A stretch of 64,000 nt of DNA from NCBI RefSeq assembly GCF_018598175.1, contig NZ_JAHESE010000002.1:372001-436000 (forward strand). Reading direction: 5' to 3'. Of this stretch, positions 25,595-34,847 are shown piece after piece. This DNA comes from Dawidia cretensis. Lineage in GTDB: Bacteria > Bacteroidota > Bacteroidia > Cytophagales > Cyclobacteriaceae. A program made the translations under genes and the position numbers. Below the pieces are notes generated by a model. It saw nothing but the letters and a program-made list of their open reading frames with translations. It was not told the origin of the DNA and made no database searches. Position 1 is the first letter of the stretch. Every line of letters begins with the position of its first letter.

Positions 25595-28500
25595 ATGAAC
25601 AAGCTCATCAAGAACATCGTTGCGTTTTCGCTCAAGAACCGGTTCTTCACCTTCTTCTGGGTGGGGATCATGATCGTGGCCGGCATCGTGAGCTACCGCA
25701 ACACCCCGATCGAGGCCTTCCCCGACGTCACCAACACGCAGATCATCATTGTAACCGAGTGGCAGGGACGCAGCGCGCAGGAGATCGAACGCTTTGTGTC
25801 CATCCCCATCGAGGTCGCCATGAATTCCGTGCAGCGTAAAACCAACGTGCGGTCTATCTCCATGTTCGGCCTGTCGGTCATTAAGATCATCTTCGACGAC
25901 GACGTGGAAGACTTCTTTGCCCGCCAGCAGGTCAACAACCAGCTTGTCAACGTCAGCCTGCCCGACGGCGTCGAGCCCGAGGTACAACCACCCTATGGCC
26001 CTACCGGCGAGATCTTCCGCTACGTGCTGACATCCAAAGTAAAAGACACGCGCGAGCTGCTCACCATCCAGAACTGGACCATCGACCGCCAGCTGCGCGC
26101 CGTACCCGGCGTGGCGGACGTCGTAGCCTTTGGTGGCCGCGAGAAGATCTACGAGATCCAGGTAAACCCCGCCTTGCTGCAGCGCTACGACATCACACCG
26201 CTGGACGTATACGAGGCCGTCAATAAAAGCAACATCAACGTCGGCGGCGACGTGATTGAAAAGAATGGGCAGGCATACGTCGTGCGCGGCATGGGCTTGC
26301 TCAACTCCGGCGAAGACATCGAGAACATCATCATCGAAGCTCGCGCCGGTGTCCCCGTGCTCGTCAAGAACGTCGCCACCGTACTGCAGTCGGACTTGCC
26401 GCGCGTAGGCCAGGTAGGCCTGAACGGCAACGACGACGTCGTAGAAGGGATTGTGGTGATGCGCAAAGGTGAAAACCCGAGCGAAGTATTGAGCCGCGTC
26501 AAAGCCAGGATCGAAGACCTGAACACGCACATTCTGCCCGGCGACGTGCGCATGCAAACCTTCTACGACCGCGACGTGCTCATGACCTATACCACGCACA
26601 CCGTCATGCACAACCTGATAGAAGGTATCATCTTTGTCACCGCCATTGTATTGCTCTTCATGGCCGACTGGCGCACGACGGTCATTGTATCGATCATCAT
26701 CCCGCTGTCACTGCTGTTTGCCTTCTTCTGCTTGCGCATGAAAGGCATGAGCGCCAACCTGCTGTCGTTGGGGGCGATCGACTTCGGCATCATCATCGAC
26801 GGCGCCGTCGTCATGGTCGAAGGGCTCTTTGTGGCCCTGGATCACACCGCGCAGCACTACGGCATGGAACGCTTTAACAAGATCAGCAAACTGGGGCTGA
26901 TTAAGAGGACCGCCGCCAAGACCGGTAAAGCCGTATTCTTCTCCAAGCTGATCATCATCACGGCCCTGCTGCCCATCTTCTCCTTCGAGAAAGTAGAAGG
27001 CAAGATGTTCTCGCCCCTGGCCTATACGCTTGGCTTCGCCCTGCTGGGCGCGTTGATCTTCACGCTCACGCTGGTACCCGTGCTCAGTTCGGTGCTGCTG
27101 AAAAAGAATGTAAAAGAAAAACATACCTTCATCGTCACCTTCTTTGACCGCATCGTGTCGAAAGGATTCCGATGGACATTCTCCCATAAAAAAATCAGTC
27201 TCGGCGTAGCGGCCCTGATAGTGGGCCTCACACTCTTCTCGACCAAATGGATGGGAACCGAGTTTCTTCCCCAGCTCAACGAAGGTGCCTTGTGGGTAGA
27301 AGCTAAAATGCCCATGAGCATGTCGCTGAATGAAACCGTCAAAATGGTACACACGCTACGCAACGAGCTGAACACCTTCCCGGAAGTAAACGGCGTGTTG
27401 TCGCAGACGGGGCGCTCCAACGACGGTACCGACCCTAGCGGATTCTACTACGTGCAGATGCAGGTAAACCTGAAGCACAAAGACGAATGGGCGCGTAAGA
27501 TCACCATGGACCAGCTCATCGAAGAAATGGACCTAAAGCTTAAGAAACACCAGGGCATCAACTACAACTACTCACAACCCATCATCGACAACGTGGCCGA
27601 GGCGGTAGCCGGTATGAACGCCAACAACGCGGTCAAGATCTTTGGTCCCGACCTCGACAAGCTCGACGAGCTGGCCAGTCAGGTATTGGAGCAGATCGAA
27701 GATGTACCGGGCATAAAAGACGCGGGTATATTACGAAACGTCGGCCAGCCCGAAATCCAGATTCGCTTACACGATCACAAGATGGCGCTCTACGGCGTCA
27801 CCACAGCCGATGCCCAGGCCGTCATCGAGATGGCGATCGGAGGCAAGACAGCGTCTGTCATGTATGAAGGCGAGCGCAAGTTCGACATCCGCCTGCGCTT
27901 CCCATACGAATACCGTCGCTCCGAAGACGAGATCCGGGACATCCTCGTGCCGACACTCAGCGGCAACAAAGTCGCGCTGAGCGAGATCGCCTCGATCACC
28001 TCCATCACCGGTCCGGCCTTCATCTACCGCGACAACAACAGCCGCTTCATCGGTGTGAAGTTCACCGTGCGCGAACGCGACCTGGGGAGCACCATTGCCG
28101 AAGCACAAAAGAAAGTGATCGACAAAGTAAAAATACCCCAGGGCTACACAGTCCAGTGGACGGGTGAGTTCGAAAACCAGGTACGCGCCACGGCCCGCCT
28201 GGGGCAAGTGGTGCCCATCAGCCTCATCGGCATCTTCATCCTGCTGTTCATCATGTTTGGCAACGCCCGCGATGCCGGCCTGGTATTGATCAACGTGCCC
28301 TTTGCCCTGATCGGTGGTATCCTGGCGCTGCACGTCACGGGCATGAACTTCGGCATCTCCGCCGGGGTAGGCTTTATCGCACTCTTTGGAATTTGTGTTC
28401 AGAACGGCGTGATCCTCATCACCGAGTTCAATGAAAATATGCAACGCAACATGCGTTTACCGGAGGCCATCGCACTCGGCGTCAGAAACCGTACCCGTCC

Positions 28501-28690
28501 CGTGGTCATGACCGCGCTGATGGCGTCCATCGGTCTGATGCCCGCCGCCCTGTCCACCGGTATAGGATCTGAGAGTCAGAAACCGTTGGCCATTGTGATA
28601 ATCGGGGGGTTATTTACAGCCACGGTTCTGATTCTCTTAGTATTCCCGATCATCTACGAGCGCGTCTACCGCCACAAGGAAACAGTGTGA
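25595..28690 (+). CDS. CusA/CzcA-family heavy-metal RND efflux pump
   Basis: A 1031-residue inner-membrane proton antiporter, the standard length, with twelve membrane helices and two large periplasmic domains. TM4 carries DFGIIIDGAVVMVEG, the heavy-metal RND signature DFGxxxDGAxxxxE with Gly in place of the usual Asn after Glu. Such pumps export divalent ions (Zn, Co, Cd, Ni) or Cu/Ag; the DFG/DGA form points to divalent ions, but this is not decisive. RND features such as NTPIEAFPDVTNTQI and GFIALFGICVQNGVILITEF are clear. It lies 9 bp after the adaptor gene and ends with a strong terminator. Confidence 0.93.
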   Translation: MNKLIKNIVAFSLKNRFFTFFWVGIMIVAGIVSYRNTPIEAFPDVTNTQIIIVTEWQGRSAQEIERFVSIPIEVAMNSVQRKTNVRSISMFGLSVIKIIFDDDVEDFFARQQVNNQLVNVSLPDGVEPEVQPPYGPTGEIFRYVLTSKVKDTRELLTIQNWTIDRQLRAVPGVADVVAFGGREKIYEIQVNPALLQRYDITPLDVYEAVNKSNINVGGDVIEKNGQAYVVRGMGLLNSGEDIENIIIEARAGVPVLVKNVATVLQSDLPRVGQVGLNGNDDVVEGIVVMRKGENPSEVLSRVKARIEDLNTHILPGDVRMQTFYDRDVLMTYTTHTVMHNLIEGIIFVTAIVLLFMADWRTTVIVSIIIPLSLLFAFFCLRMKGMSANLLSLGAIDFGIIIDGAVVMVEGLFVALDHTAQHYGMERFNKISKLGLIKRTAAKTGKAVFFSKLIIITALLPIFSFEKVEGKMFSPLAYTLGFALLGALIFTLTLVPVLSSVLLKKNVKEKHTFIVTFFDRIVSKGFRWTFSHKKISLGVAALIVGLTLFSTKWMGTEFLPQLNEGALWVEAKMPMSMSLNETVKMVHTLRNELNTFPEVNGVLSQTGRSNDGTDPSGFYYVQMQVNLKHKDEWARKITMDQLIEEMDLKLKKHQGINYNYSQPIIDNVAEAVAGMNANNAVKIFGPDLDKLDELASQVLEQIEDVPGIKDAGILRNVGQPEIQIRLHDHKMALYGVTTADAQAVIEMAIGGKTASVMYEGERKFDIRLRFPYEYRRSEDEIRDILVPTLSGNKVALSEIASITSITGPAFIYRDNNSRFIGVKFTVRERDLGSTIAEAQKKVIDKVKIPQGYTVQWTGEFENQVRATARLGQVVPISLIGIFILLFIMFGNARDAGLVLINVPFALIGGILALHVTGMNFGISAGVGFIALFGICVQNGVILITEFNENMQRNMRLPEAIALGVRNRTRPVVMTALMASIGLMPAALSTGIGSESQKPLAIVIIGGLFTATVLILLVFPIIYERVYRHKETV

Positions 28691-28750
28691 GTGTGAGCGC
28701 CGGAGCGAACATGGTTTAGGTTAAGTGAAGTTTCAGTTTAGAGGGGTTGG

Positions 28751-28780
28751 TTGCCGCGGGTACTCCGGTACTTGCGGCAA
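28751..28780 (+). terminator. Intrinsic terminator of the RND operon
   Basis: TTGCCGC (28751-28757) is the exact complement of GCGGCAA (28774-28780), with GTAC/GTAC pairing inside the loop, followed by CTTTGTTTTAT. It lies 60 bp after the stop codon of the pump gene. Confidence 0.75.
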
Positions 28781-28800
28781 CTTTGTTTTATAGCGCATCT

Positions 28801-28872
28801 GGCGCAAGTGTTTCACCAAGCGTTAGCGCAGGTGTGTCACTTGTGCCTACTTTGATGACAGTCTTCAGACTG
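28801..28872. repeat. Structured dispersed repeat, copy 2
   Basis: GGCGCAAGT (28801-28809) pairs with ACTTGTGCC (28839-28847). Inside, CACC (28814-28817) pairs with GGTG (28831-28834) around a loop containing GCGTTAGCG. A second hairpin CAGTC-TTCA-GACTG follows at 28859-28872. The outer stem and second-hairpin sequence equal those of copy 1 at 11902, and the inner loop equals that of copy 3 at 30243. It lies between the RND terminator and the M20 peptidase gene. Confidence 0.75.
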
Positions 28873-28937
28873 GCGAAGAAGCGGTAACGTCGTACAGAGA
28901 CATTGCAAATTGCCACCCCCACGCGTATCTTCCCGTC

Positions 28938-30230
28938 ATGAAACTTCTATTCCTTACCCTCGCCCTCACGTTCACGCTGTCTTTTTCCCTTGCCCAACTC
29001 TCCTCGGTCGAAAAGAAAATCACCACCAACGTCGACAAACACCAGCCCGAGGCGATCGCCCTCTGGAAAGAAGTCGTAAACATCAACAGCGGCACCATGA
29101 ACTTCGAAGGTGTCAGGAAAGTAGCCAACGTCTTTCAAGCCAAGCTAGACGCCCTCGGCCTCACCACACGCTGGATCGACGGCGCACCCTTCCAACGCGC
29201 CGGCCATCTCGTCGCCGAGCACAAAGGCAAAGCCGGTAAAAAAACAATCCTCCTGATCGGTCACATGGACACGGTGTTCGAACCTTCCAGCCCATTCCAG
29301 GAATTTAAACAACTGAACGATTCGACCATCAGCGGCCCCGGTGTCGCCGACATGAAGGGAGGCGACGTCATCATCATACAAGCACTACAAGCGCTAAAAG
29401 ACGCCGGCGTATTAAAAGACCTGAACATCATCGTCTACCTCTGCGGCGACGAAGAGAACTCCGGCGAGCCGCTCGCCCTGGCACGACGCGACCTCATCGA
29501 AGCCGCGAAGACCGCCGACATCGCCCTGGGCTTTGAAGACGGCGACGGCCGTTTCGAAACCGCCACCATCGCCCGCCGCAGCTCCACCGACTGGCAACTA
29601 AACGTAAAAGGCATCCCGTCACATTCCTCGCAGATCTTCACCGAAAAGATCGGCGCCGGCGCGATCTACGAAGCCAGCCGCATAGTATATACCTTCTACG
29701 AGACCCTGGCCAAAGAACCCAACCTTACCTTCAACCCCGGCATGATCCTCGGCGGCACCGACATAAAACATACCCCCGACCAAAACCTCGGCACGGCCTT
29801 TGGCAAAAGCAACGTGGTGGCACAAGACGCCATCGTCACCGGCGACATCCGCGCCATGTCCCCCGAGCAACTTAAAAAAGCGCAGGAAACCATGCACGCC
29901 ATTGTCGCCAAACACCTGCCACAAACACAAGCCACCCTCGTATTCGGCGAAGGCTATCCACCACTAGCACCCACGCCGGGAAACTACCAGCTCTTAGAAA
30001 TCTTCAATAAAGTAAGCCTCGACCTGAACCTCGGCCCCGTCCGTGCCGTCAACCCCCGCGATGCAGGCGCCGCCGACATCTCCTTCACCTCCGGCTACGT
30101 CGACATGGCCATGGACGGCATCAAAGTCCGCAGCGCCGGCGGCCACACCATCCACGAAACCGCCGACCCACGCACAATGCCACTGCAAACCAAACGCGCC
30201 GCGGTATTATTATATAGATTAGGCAAATGA
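28938..30230 (+). CDS. Secreted M20-family metallopeptidase (glutamate carboxypeptidase-like)
   Basis: A 430-residue protein with signal peptide MKLLFLTLALTFTLSFSLAQ, then an M20 peptidase fold. Metal ligands and catalytic residues sit in the usual places: LLIGHMDTVFE (His and Asp), GVADMKGG (bridging Asp), CGDEENSGE (catalytic and metal Glu), RDAGAADISF and a late His in AGGHTIHETAD. A dimerisation domain is inserted at ~220-330 (LNVKGIPSHSSQIF). Family members remove C-terminal Glu or hydrolyse small peptides and amides. The gene is flanked on both sides by copies of the dispersed repeat and has no operon partner. Confidence 0.9.
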   Translation: MKLLFLTLALTFTLSFSLAQLSSVEKKITTNVDKHQPEAIALWKEVVNINSGTMNFEGVRKVANVFQAKLDALGLTTRWIDGAPFQRAGHLVAEHKGKAGKKTILLIGHMDTVFEPSSPFQEFKQLNDSTISGPGVADMKGGDVIIIQALQALKDAGVLKDLNIIVYLCGDEENSGEPLALARRDLIEAAKTADIALGFEDGDGRFETATIARRSSTDWQLNVKGIPSHSSQIFTEKIGAGAIYEASRIVYTFYETLAKEPNLTFNPGMILGGTDIKHTPDQNLGTAFGKSNVVAQDAIVTGDIRAMSPEQLKKAQETMHAIVAKHLPQTQATLVFGEGYPPLAPTPGNYQLLEIFNKVSLDLNLGPVRAVNPRDAGAADISFTSGYVDMAMDGIKVRSAGGHTIHETADPRTMPLQTKRAAVLLYRLGK

Positions 30231-30242
30231 CAGACAGCGGCT

Positions 30243-30317
30243 GGCGCAAGTATAAGCACCGAGCGTTAGCGTAGGTGCGGTACTTGTGCCTAAAACTGTT
30301 GCCAGTCTTGGACTGGC
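30243..30317. repeat. Structured dispersed repeat, copy 3
   Basis: GGCGCAAGT (30243-30251) pairs with ACTTGTGCC (30282-30290). Inside, GCACC (30256-30260) pairs with GGTGC (30274-30278), with loop GAGCGTTAGCGTA. The second hairpin GCCAGTC-TTG-GACTGGC (30301-30317) is a perfect 7-bp stem. It lies between the converging M20 and cyanophycinase genes, where it could also end transcription. Confidence 0.75.
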
Positions 30318-30348
30318 GTTTCGGCCGGCACGGCCGCCAGATGGTCGC

Positions 30349-31188
30349 TCATTTCAACCGATACGCGTCCCCTGGCAACAAAATCGTCAACCTCAAATCC
30401 TTCGCTCCCAACTTCCCATTTCTTACACTCTTCGACTTCTTCGGATTCTCCAACACAATCACTTGCGACTCGCCAACAACCTCGATCTTATCACCATCCA
30501 CCAAAATAGCCGTAGCCTCATCAATCCCAATCCCCGTCAACGACGGAAACTCAATCACAGCACTAATCAATCGATTATACCGACTACGCCTAACAAAATG
30601 CTGATCCACAATCGCCTGTTGCATAAGTCCCAGCCCAGGCTTCGTTTCGATATTCTCTGCCTCGATATTCTTAAACGTCGACGCATAGTCGGGATGCTTC
30701 AGCTCATTACCCGTAATCATCACCCGGCTCATCACCGCCGCCCCGGCGCTCGTACCACTAACCATCGCTCCGTGACTGCGTGCCTCGAGTATAGCTTTTT
30801 CAATTTCCGTACCCCGAACAACATCCATAAACCGATTCTGGTCACCTCCTGATATATAGATTAGCTTCGCACCACGCACCGAATCCAGCCGGGCAGCCCC
30901 GGGCGTTTCGCCCTTCACGAAGTTTAGACCATAAACCTGCGATACCCCCAGCTTGACTAACTGAGTCTTTACATAATAAACAGCCGAGTCCGGCTCAGCA
31001 CTCGACATCGGCAGCACAACAGCATAACCACCCTGCCGAAGTCCGGTCTCGGTAATCATGCGTTCCACCAGCGCATCTGGCCGCGCACCGCCGCCGATAA
31101 TAAAAAGCTTCCCGGCACGGCCAGATTGCGCCCACGCGTAACCCGCTGTGACTACTAAAATAAACAGTGTCGTATTGTAACGTTTCAT
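30349..31188 (-). CDS. Cyanophycinase-like S51 peptidase, secreted
   Basis: A 279-residue protein with signal peptide (MKRYNTTLFILVVTAGYAWA) and the S51 peptidase fold. It contains KLFIIGGGARPDAL near the start, the YISGGDQNRF turn, and the nucleophile Ser in GTSAGAAVMSRVM, which matches cyanophycinase rather than peptidase E. The downstream GLGLMQQAIVDQHFVRRSRYNRL with DQHF and the GIGIDEATAILVDG strand are also family marks. Cyanophycinases cut the Asp-Arg polymer cyanophycin into dipeptides; extracellular forms let heterotrophs use it. A terminator separates it from the upstream SusCD operon, so it may have its own promoter. Confidence 0.88.
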   Translation of the reverse strand: MKRYNTTLFILVVTAGYAWAQSGRAGKLFIIGGGARPDALVERMITETGLRQGGYAVVLPMSSAEPDSAVYYVKTQLVKLGVSQVYGLNFVKGETPGAARLDSVRGAKLIYISGGDQNRFMDVVRGTEIEKAILEARSHGAMVSGTSAGAAVMSRVMITGNELKHPDYASTFKNIEAENIETKPGLGLMQQAIVDQHFVRRSRYNRLISAVIEFPSLTGIGIDEATAILVDGDKIEVVGESQVIVLENPKKSKSVRNGKLGAKDLRLTILLPGDAYRLK

Positions 31189-31202
31189 ATAAATGAATAA
31201 AT

Positions 31203-31239
31203 AAAACGTTCACGCCCGCCAGGCAGACGTGAACGTTTT
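31203..31239. terminator. Strong inverted-repeat terminator after the SusCD operon
   Basis: AAAACGTTCACG (31203-31214) and CGTGAACGTTTT (31228-31239) are a perfect 12-bp inverted repeat around a 13-nt loop. Read on the minus strand it is followed by an A/T-rich run, so it fits a terminator just after the last lipoprotein gene (stop at 31251). Confidence 0.75.
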
Positions 31240-31250
31240 GATGATGTATA

Positions 31251-32381
31251 TTATTTGTTCTTTCCAATGGCAAGGCCCTTAGCGGCCATGCCGGTATACC
31301 AGGGCTCGGGTTCAGTTCCGTCTAAATTTGCCCGCATGATCCGGTCACTGCCCCGATCCGCCCAATATAACTTGTTCGTCTCACCGTCATAGGCAATGCC
31401 GTAGATTCGATTGCCCATCCCCGAGGTGATCACCGTGCGCCCGGTTCCGTCCATTTTCGTAGACACCAGTTGCGAGATGCCCTGGGCGACATTGCGGGTA
31501 TCGAAGAAAATCCGATCACCGACCACCAGCATACTGCCGCCGCCTTCACCCGCCGTGGCCACCGTGGCCGTGGTACCGTTAAGATCCTGGCGCCAAACGC
31601 TACCCGAATAAGTATTCCAATAAAGGCGCTTGGTGACCGGGTCAACCGACACTCCTTCCGGATCACTCTGGCCGGTAGCAAATTCGTCGAAGGCCGAAAC
31701 ATCACTGTTGTCGAGACTCGTGCGACGGATGCCCGTGTCAGTGTCCCAATACAACATGTTGTTAGTGTAGTCGATCGCTACTGACGTTGGAGTGCCAATG
31801 CCTGTCCGGAAGTCTTTCGCCTCCGTACCGTCGAGGTTAGCCACCACGATTCTGTCGCCGTCATAGTCAGTGACATACAATTTATCGTGTGCGGTGTCGA
31901 TCGCCACGCAATATGAATCGCCGAGTGATTTGATTCCCGTCGGTGTTGCAAGGGGAGCCTGGTCGTTGATCAGCGCCGTGAACAGCGTGCCGCCGTCGGT
32001 AAAATATACCGGCGTGCCCGAGGCATTCGGATCTTTGATGATAACCTGCTGTGTAAACTCGTTGATCTCGTTCGAGCTACCGGTAACAACGACCAGCTTC
32101 ACGTCAAAGACACCGGGGCGTTTGTATGTGTGTGCCGGATCTTTTTCCGTTGACGTAGTACCGTCGCCGAAGTTCCAGTAATACACAAATGTACCGGCGC
32201 GTTCCGGAATAACCGAAGTATTCGTAAAGGACGCCAGCGCCGGCGCGAACTCGTTGTTATCGATCGCCACCGTAAACTTAGGCACCGTGCTGGCCGGCGG
32301 CACCGGGTAATCTTCTTCGCCACATCCGTGGAGCATCACCAGCATGATGCCGGTCATGAGCATATATAAAGTACGTATCAT
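31251..32381 (-). CDS. Lipoprotein with PKD domain and YWTD beta-propeller (second copy)
   Basis: A 376-residue lipoprotein: the signal ends LVMLHGC followed by GEED, an acidic stretch after the lipidated Cys that in Bacteroidota often marks surface export. Residues ~30-115 are a PKD domain (YYWNFGDGTTSTEKDPAHTY). From ~150 on, ~40-residue propeller repeats carry DKLYVTDYDGDRIVVANLDG, MLYWDTDTGIRRTSLD, RLYWNTYSGSVWRQDLNG and KLYWADRGSDRIMRANLDG, the LDL-receptor YWTD pattern. It is the last gene of the SusC operon and, with its neighbour, takes the place of SusE/SusF-like surface binders. The ligand is unknown. Confidence 0.85.
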   Translation of the reverse strand: MIRTLYMLMTGIMLVMLHGCGEEDYPVPPASTVPKFTVAIDNNEFAPALASFTNTSVIPERAGTFVYYWNFGDGTTSTEKDPAHTYKRPGVFDVKLVVVTGSSNEINEFTQQVIIKDPNASGTPVYFTDGGTLFTALINDQAPLATPTGIKSLGDSYCVAIDTAHDKLYVTDYDGDRIVVANLDGTEAKDFRTGIGTPTSVAIDYTNNMLYWDTDTGIRRTSLDNSDVSAFDEFATGQSDPEGVSVDPVTKRLYWNTYSGSVWRQDLNGTTATVATAGEGGGSMLVVGDRIFFDTRNVAQGISQLVSTKMDGTGRTVITSGMGNRIYGIAYDGETNKLYWADRGSDRIMRANLDGTEPEPWYTGMAAKGLAIGKNK

Positions 32382-32391
32382 AGAGTATCCG

Positions 32392-33498
32392 TTATTTTTT
32401 TAAGAATATCCCGTAAGCGTTCCCTGTTTCTGATTTGAGAACCGATTTATGCGTGCCATCGAGGGTTGCCTGGTAAATCTCGCCCGCATCGGCGATCGAC
32501 CAGTACAACCGGCCTTCGGCATTATCGACGACAATGCCATAGACACGGTCGGCGACTTCGGCTAATGGCTCCAAATTGTTACCGTCGAGATCTGCCCGGT
32601 ACAACATGCCTTCGTTCTGTTCGTCGAAGTAAAGCTTGCCATTCTCTGTGTCGACGTGGATCATGTAACCATACGATCCGGAAAGGATCGGTGTAGCATC
32701 GCTCCCATCCAGGTTTGCGCGGTACAGGTCTTCATTATTTACTTCATAGTAATAAATCTTGTCATGCTCGGTGTCTACTGCCACTGCCCGGAATTGACCG
32801 TCTTCGAGACTGACAATCTGTTCCTGATCCGAACCATCCAGGTTTGCCCGCCCGATGTGCCCCATATCGTCGTCGTCGGTATTCTCTGCCCAATAGATCT
32901 TGCCGCCTTCTACATCCAGGGCAACCTGATACGGATTATAGAGACCGTCGACAATTGCCTCCAGGTCTGTTCCGTCCAGGTTTGCGCGCCAGATTTTTCC
33001 TTCACCCTCAATTTCATAATCGCTGAAGTATATCTTCTGATGTGTTGCATCATACGCGAGTCCTACGCCGGCCTTACCGGAGATATTCAGGAAGTCGGTG
33101 ACGTTACCCGGTGTACTAATTCCAAAATGTTGAATCAGGGAAGCGTCCGCGTCTATATAATAGAACTGCGCATCGGGCAACACCGTAATCTCCGAACTGG
33201 AAATTGTCGAACCGCCCGCACCTGTCGATAATAAACTCACGGTATACGTACCCCCTGCAGCGTAGCTTTTCGTAGGCGAAATGTCTTTTGAGGTCGTGCC
33301 ATCGCCAAAGCTCCATTTAAAAGCCGTGGCATTCGCCGATGTATTCGTAAAGGTAATTTCGTCGCCGATCTTCACCGTGGTCTTGTCGGCCGTAAAGCCT
33401 GCCGTAGCCTGCGGGGGCGTAGTGTCGTCGTCCTTACAAGAAACAACAACGATCAGCAGAAGGAGGAAAGAGAGATATTTATAAAGTTTTGTATTCAT
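32392..33498 (-). CDS. Lipoprotein with PKD domain and YWTD beta-propeller (first copy)
   Basis: A 368-residue lipoprotein with lipobox VVVSC followed by KDDD, which fits the Bacteroidota lipoprotein-export signal for the outer surface. A PKD domain (FKWSFGDGTTSKDISPTKSY, ~45-110) precedes a six-bladed YWTD-type propeller with repeats such as KIYFSDYEIEGEGKIWRANL, KIYWAENTDDDDMGHIGRAN and RLYWSIADAGEIYQATLDGT. It shares domain order with the next gene and is probably its duplicate. It lies 21 bp after SusD. The acidic loops could bind calcium or a cationic ligand; that is speculation. Confidence 0.85.
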   Translation of the reverse strand: MNTKLYKYLSFLLLLIVVVSCKDDDTTPPQATAGFTADKTTVKIGDEITFTNTSANATAFKWSFGDGTTSKDISPTKSYAAGGTYTVSLLSTGAGGSTISSSEITVLPDAQFYYIDADASLIQHFGISTPGNVTDFLNISGKAGVGLAYDATHQKIYFSDYEIEGEGKIWRANLDGTDLEAIVDGLYNPYQVALDVEGGKIYWAENTDDDDMGHIGRANLDGSDQEQIVSLEDGQFRAVAVDTEHDKIYYYEVNNEDLYRANLDGSDATPILSGSYGYMIHVDTENGKLYFDEQNEGMLYRADLDGNNLEPLAEVADRVYGIVVDNAEGRLYWSIADAGEIYQATLDGTHKSVLKSETGNAYGIFLKK

Positions 33499-33519
33499 AA
33501 TGAAGGATATAGGTCAGGA

Positions 33520-34845
33520 TTAATAGCCGTGATTTTGTTCCATGTCAGGATGCCGGTTGGTCAGGATCTCCTCCAGCGGTATCGGAAAAAGCGTCTGGTC
33601 AACGTCATTTACCAGGGGCAATACGTCGAGTGCCCGGTTCGTACGCACCAGGTCGAACCAACGGTGGCCTTCGAACGCAAACTCGATGCGCCGTTCGTAC
33701 TCGATGGCCGTCAGCAACGTGGTATAGCTTTCCGCCTCGGTATCTTCCAATCCCGCGCGGTGACGGATAACGTTGATGTCGGCCCGGATCGAGTCGATAT
33801 TTCCTTCTGAACGGGCATCGGCCTCGGCACGGATCAGGTACATCTCCGCCAGGCGAAGTACAATGACGTTTTCGGCGCCTGTAGCCAGGTCGTCATACTT
33901 GGCAGGGTAGAAGACATTGGACGTATCGCGAAGGCTGGCCTGCTTCCGCAGCGTGTCGGCGGGCTCATAGGCTGCGAGCATCTCTGCCGGCGGGGCCACT
34001 TCCCGGCGGCCGTTCAATGCGACGGGCAGTGCATATTCGGCAATACGGTTGCGGTTGATAGTCGTAAAATCTATTTCGAAAATGGATTCGTTTGACTGGT
34101 CGACAAAGATCTTGTCGTACGCCAACAGGCTATACGCCTTGCTGTCGATTACCTGCTTGGCTTTCGTGCGGGCCAGTTCATAATCACCTTTATACAGATA
34201 CACACGCGCCAGCAACGCCGTGGCGGCATGTTTGGACGCCCGCGCTTTTTGCGACGATACCGGCAGGTTTGTCTCAGCAAATGTCAGGTCGGCAATGATC
34301 TGCTCGTACACCGCGTCAGCGTTGGAACGGGGCACGTCGACACCATCCGATCCCACTGTAGCGGTAAGCTTGATGGGAATGGCCCCGAAGAAGTTCAACA
34401 GGTTAAAATGATTGAGTGCGCGGATAAAGTGCAGCTCAGCCAGCGCCAGCGTTTTCTCCTCATCGGTCATGTCGGCAATCGTAGGCACCTTCGCGATCAC
34501 GTTGTTGGCAATATTGATGCCCTGATACGCCGATGTCCAGATGCCGTCAATCGATCCGTTCTCGGGGAGAATGGCATTGTTATCGACCTGGGCGTATTCT
34601 TGCGCTGTCGCATCACTTGGGTGATACAGGTTGTCGGCCGCCAGGTCGGAAAAGAGCAGGTACGTGCGACCGTAGTAGCCGAGGTTTGTGAAAGATGCAT
34701 ACGCACCGAGAATTCCTTTCTCAATACCATTCTTGTCTTTAAACGCCGCGTCGACAGAAATGCTGTCGGTCGGCTTCACATCGAGCACATCACAGGCCGA
34801 GGCAACGACCAGGAGCAGCGTGAAATAGAGTATCTTCTTCATCAT
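33520..34845 (-). CDS. SusD/RagB-family nutrient-binding lipoprotein
   Basis: A 441-residue lipoprotein (signal ending VVASAC). It has the SusD all-helical TPR-like scaffold: LDVKPTDSISVDAAFKDKNG at the start, LHFIRALNHFNLLNFFGAIP, ATALLARVYLYKGDYELART, then VIVLRLAEMYLIRAEADAR and the C-terminal YERRIEFAFEGHRWFDLVRT with a final FPIPLEEI segment. SusD proteins cap the SusC transporter and capture glycans or peptides at the surface. Only 2 nt separate it from the SusC stop codon; the next in-frame ATG at 34842 is also possible. Confidence 0.93.
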   Translation of the reverse strand: MMKKILYFTLLLVVASACDVLDVKPTDSISVDAAFKDKNGIEKGILGAYASFTNLGYYGRTYLLFSDLAADNLYHPSDATAQEYAQVDNNAILPENGSIDGIWTSAYQGINIANNVIAKVPTIADMTDEEKTLALAELHFIRALNHFNLLNFFGAIPIKLTATVGSDGVDVPRSNADAVYEQIIADLTFAETNLPVSSQKARASKHAATALLARVYLYKGDYELARTKAKQVIDSKAYSLLAYDKIFVDQSNESIFEIDFTTINRNRIAEYALPVALNGRREVAPPAEMLAAYEPADTLRKQASLRDTSNVFYPAKYDDLATGAENVIVLRLAEMYLIRAEADARSEGNIDSIRADINVIRHRAGLEDTEAESYTTLLTAIEYERRIEFAFEGHRWFDLVRTNRALDVLPLVNDVDQTLFPIPLEEILTNRHPDMEQNHGY

Positions 34846-34847
34846 TG

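Noticed and set aside
24467-26611. Long open frame on the minus strand across the RND operon
   Set aside because: It is the mirror of the well-supported CusC/B/A genes; its product is low-complexity (Val/Asp/His/Gly-rich) with no domain. The same applies to long antisense frames at 6192-7328 and 20379-21572.
30349-31188. Peptidase E (dipeptidase) instead of cyanophycinase
   Set aside because: Length, signal peptide and the GTSAGA plus DQHF pattern fit the cyanophycinase branch of S51 better.
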